Source: Thermodesulfobacteriota bacterium (GTDB lineage Bacteria; Desulfobacterota_D; UBA1144; Nemesobacterales; CSP1-2). From it: a stretch of DNA of 64,000 nt. The translations under genes and the position numbers were made by a program. The notes beneath the pieces are model-generated. The model ran no database searches, was not told the DNA's origin, and saw only the letters and a program-made list of their open reading frames with translations. The stretch lies in the NCBI GenBank assembly GCA_035559815.1, contig DATMAT010000042.1, positions 21,376 through 85,375 of the forward strand, written 5' to 3'. This document shows positions 9,671-19,180 of the stretch, piece after piece. Every line of letters starts with the position of its first letter. Within the stretch, counting starts at the first letter, position 1.

Positions 9671-9989
9671 GATTGCTGTCTGTACTGTATATTTCTTTAC
9701 TGGAAACCTAATTTATATATACTATTTGAAACATGTTTCAGGCTTCTCCGGGAACTGGAAGTTTAAGATCGCTCATTAAGAACCACATCCTTCGATTAGA
9801 CTCAGAGCCTGTCCTGAGTTCATCGAAGGAATGAGCGGATGTACATCCGCTGGAAAAACGTAAAAAAACTGTCATTGTAGAGACCCTTCATAGAGTTTAT
9901 TACCGCGCTAGTATTTACACTGACTGCAGCGAATTACTAACTCGGATCCCCGCGAAGCAATCTCTTATTTTAGACAGGTTTGACTGATT
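9671..9989. repeat. Intergenic stretch with several repeat fragments
   Basis: This 319-bp gap between convergent lutC and an SDR gene has no ORF. It contains an inverted repeat CCTTCGAT...ATCGAAGG (about 9789-9829), an 18-bp perfect palindrome AGCGGATGTACATCCGCT at 9834-9851, and at 9945-9979 a 35-bp segment matching 31 of 35 positions at 43284-43318. That last segment is the right end of a larger repeat element elsewhere in the window, so this gap probably holds a decayed copy. Confidence 0.7.
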
Positions 9990-10715
9990 TTAGAAATCAG
10001 TCTTGTTAATCCAATCCCTTGCGTCAAACTCCTTTCCGTTAACACCGATTGACTCATCCGATGCCAGATACAAAAATACAGGGACTATATCTTCCGGCGT
10101 CGGTAGGGTCGTTGGGTCCTCATCCGGATAGGCCTCCGCTCTCATATCGGTCCTGGTTCCTCCGGGATTGACGGAATTAACTCTGACTTTTGAAGACCTC
10201 AATTCATCGGCAAGAACCTGGGTCAAACCTTCAAGCCCGAATTTGGATGCAGCGTAGGCTCCCCAAAGAGCCTTGCCGCGCCTTCCCACGCTCGAACTAA
10301 TGTTTATTATTGAAGCGCTCTCCGATTTGAGAAGAAAAGGAAGGAGGAACTTAGTTACGTAGAATTGAGCATTTAAATTGACTTGAATTACCTCATCCCA
10401 AACATCTTCGGGATACTCCAGAATGGTTGAGCGTACACCCAGGATACTGGCATTATTGACAAGTATATCCAGGCTGTCCCATTTATCCCGAACCCGGCCA
10501 GCAATCTTTCCGGCATCCCGTTTCTCCGAGATATCGGCTGTCACATATTCTATCTCGCCGTACTTCTTAATCTCCTGACACGATCTTTTGAGGGTAACCT
10601 CATCTCGTCCACAGACTATTACGGAAGCTCCTTCCTTTACATAGGCATTTGCTATGGCTTTCCCGATCCCTTTGCCCCCTCCGGTAACAACAGCTTTTTT
10701 ATTCTTTAGCCTCAT
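9990..10715 (-). CDS. SDR-family oxidoreductase
   Basis: A complete 241-residue classical short-chain dehydrogenase. It shows the cofactor motif TGGGKGIG (residues 11-18), NNAS in place of NNAG, INISSS with the catalytic Ser, and YAASK as the catalytic Tyr-x-x-x-Lys, followed by VNSVNPGGTRTDM. The order and length are those of NAD(P)-dependent 3-oxoacyl reductase-like enzymes, but the substrate is not deducible. The C-terminus (NGKEFDARDWINK) replaces the common GxxxxVDGG ending. It is divergent from the zinc-finger gene, with an operator-like inverted repeat between them. Confidence 0.92.
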   Translation of the reverse strand: MRLKNKKAVVTGGGKGIGKAIANAYVKEGASVIVCGRDEVTLKRSCQEIKKYGEIEYVTADISEKRDAGKIAGRVRDKWDSLDILVNNASILGVRSTILEYPEDVWDEVIQVNLNAQFYVTKFLLPFLLKSESASIINISSSVGRRGKALWGAYAASKFGLEGLTQVLADELRSSKVRVNSVNPGGTRTDMRAEAYPDEDPTTLPTPEDIVPVFLYLASDESIGVNGKEFDARDWINKTDF

Positions 10716-10765
10716 GGGGCAAATTATACCAGAAAAGCGGCTATAACCAGGTTAGAGTTGACCCA

Positions 10766-10789
10766 TTATCAGTATACAGAGTCTGATAA
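10766..10789. promoter_or_regulatory. Operator-like inverted repeat in a divergent promoter region
   Basis: The 7-bp arms TTATCAG and CTGATAA are separated by 10 nt. The site lies between two divergent genes (SDR and zinc-finger protein) and has the size expected for a dimeric repressor site. No regulator gene is adjacent, so this is only a positional inference. Confidence 0.35.
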
Positions 10790-10858
10790 GAAATCTTATG
10801 TAAACTATTAAAGGAATACTTTTACCAAGCAATTTTTGTTGATTTAATTCCCCTTACC

Positions 10859-11269
10859 ATGCAATCCGCTACAAATATTAAAAAAACTAGCTGGTCGAGA
10901 AAGCATGATAAATGCCTAAAATGTGAAACTCAAGAATATCCTCATAGGTCTAGGGGACTATGTTCTCGTTGTTATAACAACAACCTCGAAAAGAAACAAA
11001 AATCTCATATTAATAGAAAGTCGCGGAAACTAGAGAAGGAAATCACTATACATGAATTAAAGTTTCTATACGAGGTACAACAGATGTCCCTCAATACCGA
11101 TAAGCGTAGGGCTTTTTATTTCAGGCATACAGGTGTGGACTGTGCTAAGTTATATCACGTATTATATGATGGGGTTCCTGAGGGTATGTACCTCACCAGA
11201 AAGTACGAACGTTTTAAGGCCATTGCCGATTATGTCGGTCAAAATAACCAATTAAAGCTAACTTTATAA
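10859..11269 (+). CDS. Small zinc-finger protein of unknown function
   Basis: A 136-residue basic protein. Near the N-terminus it has CLKC (about residues 19-22) and, after 13 residues, CSRC (about 36-39), within WSRKHDKCLKCETQEYPHRS, a likely structural zinc knuckle. A Lys/Arg-rich stretch follows, then an alpha-helical C-terminal half (GVDCAKLYHVLYDGVPEGMY). This type of N-terminal finger recurs in uncharacterised and phage-like DNA-binding proteins. The composition is more AT-rich than the neighbours and there is no good ribosome-binding site, which may hint at acquisition. A nucleic-acid-binding role is inference. Confidence 0.65.
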   Translation: MQSATNIKKTSWSRKHDKCLKCETQEYPHRSRGLCSRCYNNNLEKKQKSHINRKSRKLEKEITIHELKFLYEVQQMSLNTDKRRAFYFRHTGVDCAKLYHVLYDGVPEGMYLTRKYERFKAIADYVGQNNQLKLTL

Positions 11270-11366
11270 CAATAGAAGAAAACCTGCCTACCCTTGCATA
11301 ACTTAAATTTAGTTATTATATTAATTCCACTCCAATTAAAGCTAGAAAATCCAAGGAGATAGTATC

Positions 11367-11714
11367 ATGCCTATATACGAGTACGAATGTGAAAAATGCG
11401 GTCGGGTGATGGAAGAACTCCAGGGCTTCAGCGATCCCCCCTTGAGAAAGTGTAAGTACTGCAAAGGGAAAGTGCATCGCTTAATATCCCTTTCTTCATT
11501 CCAGCTAAACGGAACCGGCTGGTATGCTACTGACTATGCAAAAAACCCCGGGATTCCGTCTAAGGCTGCCGAGCAAAACAACCCGGCACTTTCATCCGAC
11601 TCTTCAAACGGCAACGGCTCATCGGAAAAGGCTTCCGAAACAATTACTACAGATCCAAAGAAAATCAAAAAGTCCGGTATGCCAAACATGAGCAAGAACG
11701 ACGTCAAAGTCTAA
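11367..11714 (+). CDS. FmdB-family zinc ribbon protein
   Basis: A 115-residue protein starting MPIYEYECEKCGRVMEELQG, the hallmark of the FmdB regulatory-protein family. Two CxxC pairs (CEKC at residues 8-11 and CKYC near 30-33) form a single zinc ribbon over the first 45 residues. After GTGWYATDYA the rest is a Ser/Asn/Lys-rich, probably disordered tail. Such proteins are widespread and their function is poorly known. A strong AAGGAGAT lies upstream of the ATG. Confidence 0.88.
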   Translation: MPIYEYECEKCGRVMEELQGFSDPPLRKCKYCKGKVHRLISLSSFQLNGTGWYATDYAKNPGIPSKAAEQNNPALSSDSSNGNGSSEKASETITTDPKKIKKSGMPNMSKNDVKV

Positions 11715-11888
11715 ACGTAACTTATTATAATCATTATAATATTCATACAAGGCGGCAATAAACCTGTATTTATTAACCGAAATTTTTACCGCCCTCCCCT
11801 CTTCTCGCATTTTTAATTGTACGATGAATATTGTTAAATCTTTCCCGGGCATATAATATTTGCATTCTTAATCGAAGGGGAAAACAAA

Positions 11889-12680
11889 ATGGATTTAGGC
11901 ATCAAAGATAAAGTGGCTATCGTGCTGGCCTCGAGTAAAGGGCTGGGAAAAGCAGTAGCGATAGGGTTAGCCGAGGAAGGAGTGAATTTGACTATATGTG
12001 CCAGGGGGAAAGAGGCTCTAGAAAAAACGGCGGATGAAATCAGAGATAAAACCGGAGTCGATGTTCTGGCATTAGAGGCTGATGTTTCCCAGACGGGAGA
12101 CATTAAGAGGATAATCAATGAGACCATAAGCTCTTACTCCACCGTTCACATATTGGTGAATAATGCCGGTGGTCCCCCTCCCGGCAATCTTTTTGACTTC
12201 ACACTGGATAATTGGAAAAAGGCGCTTGAACTCAACCTCCTCAGCACCGTTCAGATGACGAACGAAGTCATACCTTATATGAGAAAACAGAAATGGGGAA
12301 GGATTATCAACATCACCTCCATAGCCGTAAAACAACCCATAGACGGCCTAATACTATCGAATACGGCCAGGGCTGGAGTAATAGGATTTGCTAAATCGGT
12401 CTCGAATGAATTTGCCCGGGATAATATACTGGTCAATTGCGTCTGCCCCGGTCGAATACTTACCGACCGCATAATCCATCTTGCGGAGGAAAGGGCAAAG
12501 AGAGATAATAAAAGCATCGAAGATGTGATAAATTCTATGGAGCTGGACGTGCCGATTGGCCGGATCGGAAAGCCAAAAGAGCTTTCCGACCTGGTCGTAT
12601 TTCTGGCTTCGGAAAGGGCAAGCTATATTACCGGTACGACAATCCAGGTTGATGGCGGGTTGGTTAAAAGCATTTTTTGA
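11889..12680 (+). CDS. Divergent SDR-like protein lacking the catalytic Tyr and Lys
   Basis: A 263-residue protein with an SDR fold: NNAGG at strand 4, INITSI with a Ser, CPGRILTDR, and the C-terminal ITGTTIQVDGG. The cofactor motif is degenerate (ASSKGLG instead of TGxxxGxG). At the place of YxxxK it reads SNTARAG, so both Tyr and Lys are missing. This fits a known subgroup of beta-ketoacyl-ACP-reductase-like SDRs that have an imperfect cofactor motif and catalytic tetrad. It may use another mechanism, bind a ligand, or be inactive. AAGGGG precedes the ATG at good spacing. The helix-hairpin-helix gene follows on the same strand. Confidence 0.9.
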   Translation: MDLGIKDKVAIVLASSKGLGKAVAIGLAEEGVNLTICARGKEALEKTADEIRDKTGVDVLALEADVSQTGDIKRIINETISSYSTVHILVNNAGGPPPGNLFDFTLDNWKKALELNLLSTVQMTNEVIPYMRKQKWGRIINITSIAVKQPIDGLILSNTARAGVIGFAKSVSNEFARDNILVNCVCPGRILTDRIIHLAEERAKRDNKSIEDVINSMELDVPIGRIGKPKELSDLVVFLASERASYITGTTIQVDGGLVKSIF

Positions 12681-12705
12681 CGTGTCAAGTAAGAAAATAA
12701 AATAT

Positions 12706-13230
12706 ATGATGAGAAACGTATCATATATTTACCAGAAGCGTCAGGTTCTATGCTTGGCTTTTGTCTGTCTAATCTTTTATCTGATAAGGCAATACCATTT
12801 ACACGACGAACACGAAACCGGCCAGGACCGCTCTTCCGGTTACACCTATGTTGAACTAGCCGAAGTTGATCGCCCTACTGTTGTGCTCAGGTTTGATAAT
12901 GACTCAGGGCTTGAGCACATTGCTCGCTCGTTAAGCCTATACGAAAAACCGAGAAACGGAGATAGAATCATACTTCATAGCGACGGCAGATATGAGTTCT
13001 CCCGAATGAGTGGAATAAAGAGCCTGGCGCTCGGTGTCCCCGTAGGAATAAACTCCGCTAGCACAGATGACCTGCAGTCACTTCCCGGAATCGGTATCAA
13101 GCTGGCAGAGAGGATTGTGGATTGGAGAAACTCAAATAACGGCTTCAAGAGTATTGAGGAACTTGAGGAAGTAGATGGAATCGGCAAGAAAAAAATGGAG
13201 GCCATAAGGCCTCTAGTGAGTTTGGATTAG
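12706..13230 (+). CDS. Membrane-anchored ComEA-like helix-hairpin-helix protein
   Basis: A protein of about 174 residues with an N-terminal hydrophobic segment (VLCLAFVCLIFYLI), a linker of about 80 residues, and a C-terminal double helix-hairpin-helix domain beginning GINSASTDDLQSLPGIGIKL and ending VDGIGKKKMEAIRPL. This is the layout of ComEA, the DNA receptor of natural transformation, and of related HhH proteins. An open frame extends back to 12556 inside the SDR gene. Plausible starts are the GTG at 12682, two bases after the SDR stop, and the ATG at 12706; neither has a good ribosome-binding site. The end overlaps the convergent PBP gene by 4 bp. No other competence genes are nearby. 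Confidence 0.8.
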   Translation: MMRNVSYIYQKRQVLCLAFVCLIFYLIRQYHLHDEHETGQDRSSGYTYVELAEVDRPTVVLRFDNDSGLEHIARSLSLYEKPRNGDRIILHSDGRYEFSRMSGIKSLALGVPVGINSASTDDLQSLPGIGIKLAERIVDWRNSNNGFKSIEELEEVDGIGKKKMEAIRPLVSLD

Positions 13231-15866
13231 CGCCTTATGAGGAAATCTATCTCACTTACGCTGTCTTCTTCCTCCCATTCCCTTTGTTCAGTCGTGCTTT
13301 GATATCCGTGGACCTCCTGCCGTATCTCCTCCGAATACAAGTCGTCACCCATGGTGTCCACGTTATACGGAATCAAGCCGTAAGGAGTATTGACAAAACG
13401 TATCCCGTCCGGGGTTTGAAATTCTCCCCCGGGGAACTTCTTCAAGGCCTCTCTCATGAAGTCCGTCCATATGGGAAGCGCAGCCCTTCCCCCAGCCTCG
13501 CCTTTCCCGAGCGTAGTGTGGTTATCTTTACCCACCCATACGCCTGTAACTATCCTCGGGCTAAAACCAATAAACCATGCATCGGTAAAATCATTCGTCG
13601 TGCCAGTCTTTCCGGCAATCGGAGCTAGGGAGGTAAGCTCAAAAGCCCTCCTCCCGGTGCCCTCTCTGACCACTGCCTGGAGCAAGTCGGTCATGATGAA
13701 CGCCGTTTCCGGTCTAATGGCTCGCTTTCCACTGTCGTAATGAAAACTTATGGAATTACTCCGCAAGCGTTTTAAAAATTCCTGGGGGGTCAGAAATACT
13801 TTATCCCTAGTGGTATTAAAATCTTCGTCCGGAGCGAGAACATCTTCTTTCACATACTCATCCTCGGTCCGTACATCTCTACCTATCCTTCTGGCAATCT
13901 CTTTTATTATTTGCAGTCTCTTTGTTTCCCGGTCCTCCCTCTCTGCCTCCTCGGTAGAGAGAAATTGATTATTCGTTGTATCCTCGACCAGCTTACCGTC
14001 ACGGTCGTATATTCGAAGTATAAACTTGGGCTCGACTAGTTTACCCCCGGTGGCAAAGACGTTAAAAGCTCTTACCATCTCTATCAACGAAACCTCGGAC
14101 CCACCGAGGACCAGGGATGGATAAGGGTTTAGGGTTGAGGTAAAGCCGAACTGCTTTATGTAGCCCAAGGCGTAATTGGGGTCTATTTCCAGCAAAAGTC
14201 TCACGCTGGCCAAATTTCTGGATTTTGCCAGCGCCTCCCTAAGCAGGATTGGCCCCAGGTACCCGCCGTCATAGTTTTGCGGTTCCCAGTTTTTAACGCT
14301 CACCGGAATATCGTAAACGATAGTGGTTTCTGTATACCCTTTATCTATGGCCGCAGAATATACCAAAGGCTTGAACGAAGAACCCGGTTGTCTCAAAGCC
14401 TGAGTTGACCGGTTAAACTGAGAATCACGAAAATCAAACCCTCCAACCAAAGCCTTGATGTAGCCATTTGTATCCATGGCTAATATTGCCCCCTGAGTCT
14501 CCGGCTCATAATAGAGGGACGCCTCGTATATGCCTTCTACCTCTCTTGTCACTCTTACCTTGACCACGTCGCCGACCCTCAGTTTGGTCTGCACCAGGGA
14601 AATACCCCCGTAGCCATTAAGGGGCGCGTAGTTCTTCGAAAGTGGAAAGGAAAGCCCGTCCACCGGCTTGCCCAGCGGTGTGCTTACCGCGAATCTAAGC
14701 TCGTCCGGCCATTTCCCCATAGCTAAGCTGGCTTTAAAAACACTCGGAGAAATCCCAGTGTTGGATACCTCGGTAACAACCGCCTGGTATGAGTTTCCTG
14801 GTTTAATTTCATCGATTTTCTGCGATTCTAAAAAATCGCTTATCTCCTTCTGGCTGTTTAAATGTCTCACCACGGTGCCCCTACCCCGCCGCGATTCGAG
14901 CTCCAGTATTCCCCGTCTCAGAGACCATTGTGCAGCCAGGCTTAAATCTACGTCTACTGTGGTAAATACCGTGTATCCCCCGTTTATCAGTGCCTTAGTC
15001 CCAAACCTTCTCTCTATGTGTTGTCTGACCAGCTCTACCAGATACGGGGCGACCTGGAGATTGGGGGTTCGGGAGGGTAGAATCTTAATCTTGTAGTTTT
15101 CCGCCTCCTTTCTCTGCTCTTTGGTTATAAGATTCTCTTCTTCCATGATTCTAAGTACTAATCTTTGACGGTCTATCGCCCTGTCCGGATATTTGCGTGG
15201 AGAATAGTATTCCGGTCTCTTGGGAAGCCCAGCTAGGAGTGCCGCCTCGGCCAGGTTTATGTCCCGTGCCGATTTGTGAAAGTAGTTTCTGCTGGCGGCT
15301 TCGATCCCGTATGTGCCGTCGCCCAAGTAAATGTGATTAAGATATATGTAGAGAATTTCGTCTTTGGAAAGATTCTTCTCCATTCGGTAGGCCAGTATCG
15401 CCTCTTTTATTTTTCGGGTAAAGCTCCTTTCCGGGGATAGAACCAGATTCTTTGCCACCTGCTGGGTTATGGTGCTCCCTCCCTGGACTATATCTCTTTC
15501 CTGAATGTTCTTAACCAGGGCGCCTATTATCCGTTTGAAGTCAACACCCTCGTGCTTGAAAAAGCGCTTATCTTCCACGGCGATAAAGGCATTTCGGACA
15601 TGGGTGGGTATTTGCTCAAGTGGGATGAGTTTTCTCTTTTCAGTGGTGAATTCTCCTATTAACTGGCCGTCGACCGAGTAAACTTCGCTAATAAGGCGGG
15701 GCTTATAGCCGGTGATTTTGGTGAGGTCAGGGAGGTCGTAAGTAAAGTACCAAAAGAGAATGTAGGTCGATAATAGCACCAGCACAGTGAGAAAGATAAA
15801 ACCCAGGAAATAAGGCTTAACCCTTTTTCCCCTTCGCTTGAGGTTGATTTTTTGTTTTCTTCTCAT
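13227..15866 (-). CDS. mrcA: Penicillin-binding protein 1A (bifunctional)
   Basis: An 879-residue class A PBP that polymerises and cross-links peptidoglycan at the outer face of the inner membrane. After a basic N-terminus there is one membrane segment (residues 20-41). The GT51 glycosyltransferase domain carries EDKRFFKHEGVD (Glu98) and GGSTITQQVAKNL. The transpeptidase domain has SSFK with catalytic Ser496, SRN as the SxN motif, and KTGTTN near residue 750. A 100-150 residue insert of OB-like sequence lies between the two domains, as in PBP1A of Gram-negatives. It starts 36 bp from the divergent small gene at 15903. Confidence 0.96.
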   Translation of the reverse strand: MRRKQKINLKRRGKRVKPYFLGFIFLTVLVLLSTYILFWYFTYDLPDLTKITGYKPRLISEVYSVDGQLIGEFTTEKRKLIPLEQIPTHVRNAFIAVEDKRFFKHEGVDFKRIIGALVKNIQERDIVQGGSTITQQVAKNLVLSPERSFTRKIKEAILAYRMEKNLSKDEILYIYLNHIYLGDGTYGIEAASRNYFHKSARDINLAEAALLAGLPKRPEYYSPRKYPDRAIDRQRLVLRIMEEENLITKEQRKEAENYKIKILPSRTPNLQVAPYLVELVRQHIERRFGTKALINGGYTVFTTVDVDLSLAAQWSLRRGILELESRRGRGTVVRHLNSQKEISDFLESQKIDEIKPGNSYQAVVTEVSNTGISPSVFKASLAMGKWPDELRFAVSTPLGKPVDGLSFPLSKNYAPLNGYGGISLVQTKLRVGDVVKVRVTREVEGIYEASLYYEPETQGAILAMDTNGYIKALVGGFDFRDSQFNRSTQALRQPGSSFKPLVYSAAIDKGYTETTIVYDIPVSVKNWEPQNYDGGYLGPILLREALAKSRNLASVRLLLEIDPNYALGYIKQFGFTSTLNPYPSLVLGGSEVSLIEMVRAFNVFATGGKLVEPKFILRIYDRDGKLVEDTTNNQFLSTEEAEREDRETKRLQIIKEIARRIGRDVRTEDEYVKEDVLAPDEDFNTTRDKVFLTPQEFLKRLRSNSISFHYDSGKRAIRPETAFIMTDLLQAVVREGTGRRAFELTSLAPIAGKTGTTNDFTDAWFIGFSPRIVTGVWVGKDNHTTLGKGEAGGRAALPIWTDFMREALKKFPGGEFQTPDGIRFVNTPYGLIPYNVDTMGDDLYSEEIRQEVHGYQSTTEQREWEEEDSVSEIDFLIRR

Positions 15867-15902
15867 GTTAACTCAATTTGTAATCAGTTATTATAACTAA
15901 AT

Positions 15903-16109
15903 ATGGCAGAAATAAAAAACAACCAGGTGTCCTTCGATGCTTATATTCGCAGCATAGAAGACCAGGAATTAAAAGGAATCCTGCTTAAGCTAAAAAACGA
16001 GATGCGAAAGCCGGATGTTCCCTGGGAGACGATAAAGAAAATTCTGCAGTCCTTGATGGATAAGGACAAAGAAGTTCTCAAAGAGGTAGCTCTACTTATA
16101 TTAAAGTAA
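15903..16109 (+). CDS. Small hypothetical protein
   Basis: A 68-residue, highly charged and mostly helical protein (for example EDQELKGILLKLKNEMRKPD, then WETIKKILQSLMDKDKEVLK). It has no cysteines, signal peptide or membrane segment. It is divergent from mrcA and lies 92 bp before cysK. There is no clear ribosome-binding site before the ATG. The helical periodicity and regular codon pattern suggest it is real, but I do not recognise a family. Confidence 0.5.
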   Translation: MAEIKNNQVSFDAYIRSIEDQELKGILLKLKNEMRKPDVPWETIKKILQSLMDKDKEVLKEVALLILK

Positions 16110-16145
16110 CTGTAAAATTTACTGGCTAAAAAAATTCAAACTCAG

Positions 16146-16174
16146 TTGTTTTTATACATTCCTACCATTATTAT
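16146..16174 (+). promoter_or_regulatory. Probable promoter of cysK
   Basis: TTGTTT (16146-16151) and TATTAT (16169-16174) are 17 nt apart and lie 28 bp before the cysK start. The -35 box is partial. This is based on consensus and position. Confidence 0.4.
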
Positions 16175-16201
16175 TAATACAACAAACACTCTTAGTGACA
16201 C

Positions 16202-17143
16202 ATGGTGAATACCCTTCGCAGTGTAAACAGCGTCTTAGACCTGATCGGAAATACCCCGGTGATAAGGCTCAAAAAAACAGTACCGGAGATGGCGGCAACG
16301 GTCTGGGCAAAACTGGAGAACCTGAACCCGGCGGGGAGCGTTAAGGAAAGAATATGCTTGAAAATGATCGAAGTGGCGGAGAGAGAGGGAAAGATCAGAC
16401 CGGGAAAGAGCGTAATCGTCGAGCCTACGAGCGGTAACACCGGAATCGGGCTTGCACTCCTTTGCGCGGTGAAGGGATATAGATTAATCCTGACCATGCC
16501 CGATGATATGAGTCTAGAGAGAAGGCTTCTCTTGGCAGCCTACGGAGCGGAACTGGTCTTAACCCCGGCCGAGGAGAAAATGGAGGGAGCGGTAAGGGCA
16601 GCCGAGAATATAGTAAAGGAGGACCCGAACGCCTTCATGCCACAACAGTTTAAAAACCAGGCCAACCCGGAAGCGCACAGATTAACCACCGGGCCGGAGA
16701 TACTGGAGCAGGTCCCTGGGGAGATTCACGCCTTCGTCAGCGGCGTCGGGACCGGTGGGACAATCACCGGTGTTGGAGAAATACTGAGGAAACACTTTCC
16801 CCAAATACACATAGTGGCGGTAGAGCCGGCCGAATCCGCCGTCTTGTCCGGGAAGGAGCCACACGTACACGATATACAGGGAATAGGAGCAGGCTTCGTT
16901 CCTGACATCCTCAACACGAAAATCTACGACGAGATAATGACCATAAGCGGTCGAGAGGCCAGGGCGTTCACTAAACTATTAGCCAAGGAAGAGGGACTAC
17001 TGGTGGGTATATCTGCCGGAGCGGCCGGGTTAGCGGCAGTAAGAATAGCGGAAAGGCTCGGGCCGAGTAAACAGGTTGTGACCATATTCTGTGACACCGG
17101 TGAAAGGTATTTAAGCACCGAGGTATTCAAGGAAATTCAATAA
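16202..17143 (+). CDS. cysK: Cysteine synthase (O-acetylserine sulfhydrylase)
   Basis: A 313-residue fold-type II PLP enzyme that makes cysteine from O-acetylserine and sulfide. The PLP Lys is Lys48 in NPAGSVKERI, and the substrate loop EPTSGNTGIGLA follows. The phosphate-binding glycine loop is GTGGTITG. Near the C-terminus CDTGERYLST is typical of CysK. The length is normal. CysK, CysM and cystathionine beta-synthase share these motifs; the lack of extra domains and the ending favour CysK. It appears monocistronic, with its own promoter. Confidence 0.94.
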   Translation: MVNTLRSVNSVLDLIGNTPVIRLKKTVPEMAATVWAKLENLNPAGSVKERICLKMIEVAEREGKIRPGKSVIVEPTSGNTGIGLALLCAVKGYRLILTMPDDMSLERRLLLAAYGAELVLTPAEEKMEGAVRAAENIVKEDPNAFMPQQFKNQANPEAHRLTTGPEILEQVPGEIHAFVSGVGTGGTITGVGEILRKHFPQIHIVAVEPAESAVLSGKEPHVHDIQGIGAGFVPDILNTKIYDEIMTISGREARAFTKLLAKEEGLLVGISAGAAGLAAVRIAERLGPSKQVVTIFCDTGERYLSTEVFKEIQ

Positions 17144-17158
17144 AAACTGTATCTTATG

Positions 17159-17186
17159 TTGAAAAGTCTAGTATGTATGCTATCAT
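17159..17186 (+). promoter_or_regulatory. Possible promoter of the ftsH operon
   Basis: TTGAAA (17159-17164) and TATCAT (17181-17186) are spaced by 16 nt, about 40 bp before the ftsH start. A T-run follows the -10 box. It is a fair but not perfect sigma-70 match. Confidence 0.35.
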
Positions 17187-17225
17187 TTTTTTTGAATTAA
17201 AATTTACCAATGAAACGAGGGAGAA

Positions 17226-19100
17226 TTGAGCAGCCAGCTTTTTAAAAATCTGCTTTTATGGTTAGTTATTTTTATAGCTATAATTGCCTTATATCAACTA
17301 ATAAATACCCCTCAGAGCAACTACAAAGATATACCTTATAGCCAGTTCCTCAAAAGCCTCGACCAGGGAGAGATAGATAAGGTTGAATTTAAGGGCGAGG
17401 AAATAAAGGGCACATACAAAGGTGAAATTCAAAACGGGTTCAAGACTACCGGGCCGGCTAGCGACGACCTGATCAAAACTCTGAAGGAAAAAGACATTGC
17501 GTTCAGCTTCTCCGAAAATAGAGAAGGTTCGCTGACGCACATACTACTTAATTGGGCCCCCCTGATTTTATTGATAGTAATAATGGTTTTATTCATGCGG
17601 CAGATACAGACAGGCGGCACCAAGGCTATGTCTTTTGGAAAAAGCCGCGCCAGGATGCTCAACGAAAACCAAAATAAGACCACGTTTAAGGATGTAGCGG
17701 GTATAGATGAGGCTAAAGAGGAAGTACAAGAGATAGTTGAATTCCTGAAGAACCCCAAGAAATTCACCCGCCTCGGCGGACGGATACCAAAAGGAGTTTT
17801 GCTGGTAGGACCTCCCGGTACCGGGAAGACACTACTGGCCAAGGCTATAGCCGGAGAGGCCGGTGTGCCGTTTTTCATCATAAGCGGAAGCGACTTCGTA
17901 GAAATGTTCGTGGGCGTGGGTGCATCGAGGGTGAGAGACCTTTTTGTGCAAGCAAAGCGTCATGCCCCCTGTATCATATTCGTCGATGAACTGGATGCGG
18001 TAGGAAGACACCGAGGAGCGGGCTTGGGGGGCGGGCACGACGAAAGAGAGCAGACCCTAAACCAGCTTCTGGTGGAGATGGATGGTTTTGAAGCCAACGA
18101 GGGAATAATAGTTATTGCCGCCACCAACCGTCCGGACGTGCTTGACCCGGCGCTTCTCCGTCCGGGGAGGTTCGATCGTCAGGTGGTTGTCCCCAGGCCT
18201 GATGTCAGGGGAAGGGAAGAAATACTGAAGGTGCACACGAAAAATACCCCTTTAAACGAAGACGTTAACCTCTCCCTTATTGCCCGTTCCACCCCTGGTT
18301 TCTCCGGTGCCGACCTCCAGAACCTGGTGAACGAGTCCGCTCTTCATGCCGCACGCCTGGGCAGGACGCAGATCAACATGGAGGATTTCGAATACGCTAA
18401 AGACAAGGTGATCATGGGCGTGGAGAGAAAGAGCCTCATCATCAGCGACAAAGAAAAAAAGATAACTGCGTATCACGAGGGTGGCCATGCGCTTGTGGCA
18501 AAACTCACACCCGGAACAGACCCGATACATAAAGTAACCATCATTCCCCGGGGGCTGGCCCTAGGGGTCACACAGCAACTGCCCATAGAGGATAAGTACA
18601 CCCTTTCTAAGGCTTATTTGAATAATACTATAATGGTTCTCCTTGGTGGAAGAGCAGCGGAAGAGATAATATTCGAGGAGCAAACCAGTGGAGCGGGCAA
18701 CGACCTGGAGAGAGCCACGGAGATCGCCAGAAAGATGGTCTGCGAATGGGGAATGAGCGACAAGGTGGGGCCGGTGACATTCGGCAAAGGGGAAGAGCAG
18801 ATATTTTTGGGCAAGGAGTTGTCAAGACATAAAGACTACAGCGAAGCAACCGCTGTAGAAATCGATAACGAGATAAAGAAAATAGTGACCGAGAACTATC
18901 AAAGGGCCAAGGCCGTTCTCGAAAAGAATATAGAACTACTCCACACACTGGCCGAAGTCCTGCTGGATAAGGAAGTAGTCGACGGAAAAGAACTGGACGA
19001 CATCGTAAAAAAGATCAGACCGGAGTATCCATCTTGGGAAAGCGGGCTTAGTCAAAAAGGCGCAGTCGCACTCAGGACAAAAACTGTTGACGAGCTGTAA
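17226..19100 (+). CDS. ftsH: ATP-dependent zinc metalloprotease FtsH
   Basis: A 624-residue membrane-bound AAA+ protease that degrades misfolded and regulatory proteins. Two membrane segments (residues 7-25 and about 106-125) flank a periplasmic region. The AAA domain has Walker A GPPGTGKT (from Gly195), Walker [10 protein letters not shown] and the second region of homology [20 protein letters not shown]. The zinc site is HEGGH (first His 417); the usual sequence is HEAGH, so one non-ligand position differs. The start is a TTG with GAGGGA upstream. It heads a run of seven same-strand genes ending with acpS. Confidence 0.97.
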   Translation: MSSQLFKNLLLWLVIFIAIIALYQLINTPQSNYKDIPYSQFLKSLDQGEIDKVEFKGEEIKGTYKGEIQNGFKTTGPASDDLIKTLKEKDIAFSFSENREGSLTHILLNWAPLILLIVIMVLFMRQIQTGGTKAMSFGKSRARMLNENQNKTTFKDVAGIDEAKEEVQEIVEFLKNPKKFTRLGGRIPKGVLLVGPPGTGKTLLAKAIAGEAGVPFFIISGSDFVEMFVGVGASRVRDLFVQAKRHAPCIIFVDELDAVGRHRGAGLGGGHDEREQTLNQLLVEMDGFEANEGIIVIAATNRPDVLDPALLRPGRFDRQVVVPRPDVRGREEILKVHTKNTPLNEDVNLSLIARSTPGFSGADLQNLVNESALHAARLGRTQINMEDFEYAKDKVIMGVERKSLIISDKEKKITAYHEGGHALVAKLTPGTDPIHKVTIIPRGLALGVTQQLPIEDKYTLSKAYLNNTIMVLLGGRAAEEIIFEEQTSGAGNDLERATEIARKMVCEWGMSDKVGPVTFGKGEEQIFLGKELSRHKDYSEATAVEIDNEIKKIVTENYQRAKAVLEKNIELLHTLAEVLLDKEVVDGKELDDIVKKIRPEYPSWESGLSQKGAVALRTKTVDEL

Positions 19101-19180
19101 AAGCTAATACTCTAATCAACCGATCTGTATCATAATCATTACGTACTCCTGAAAAGACTGAATTCAAAGTCTTTAGAAGA

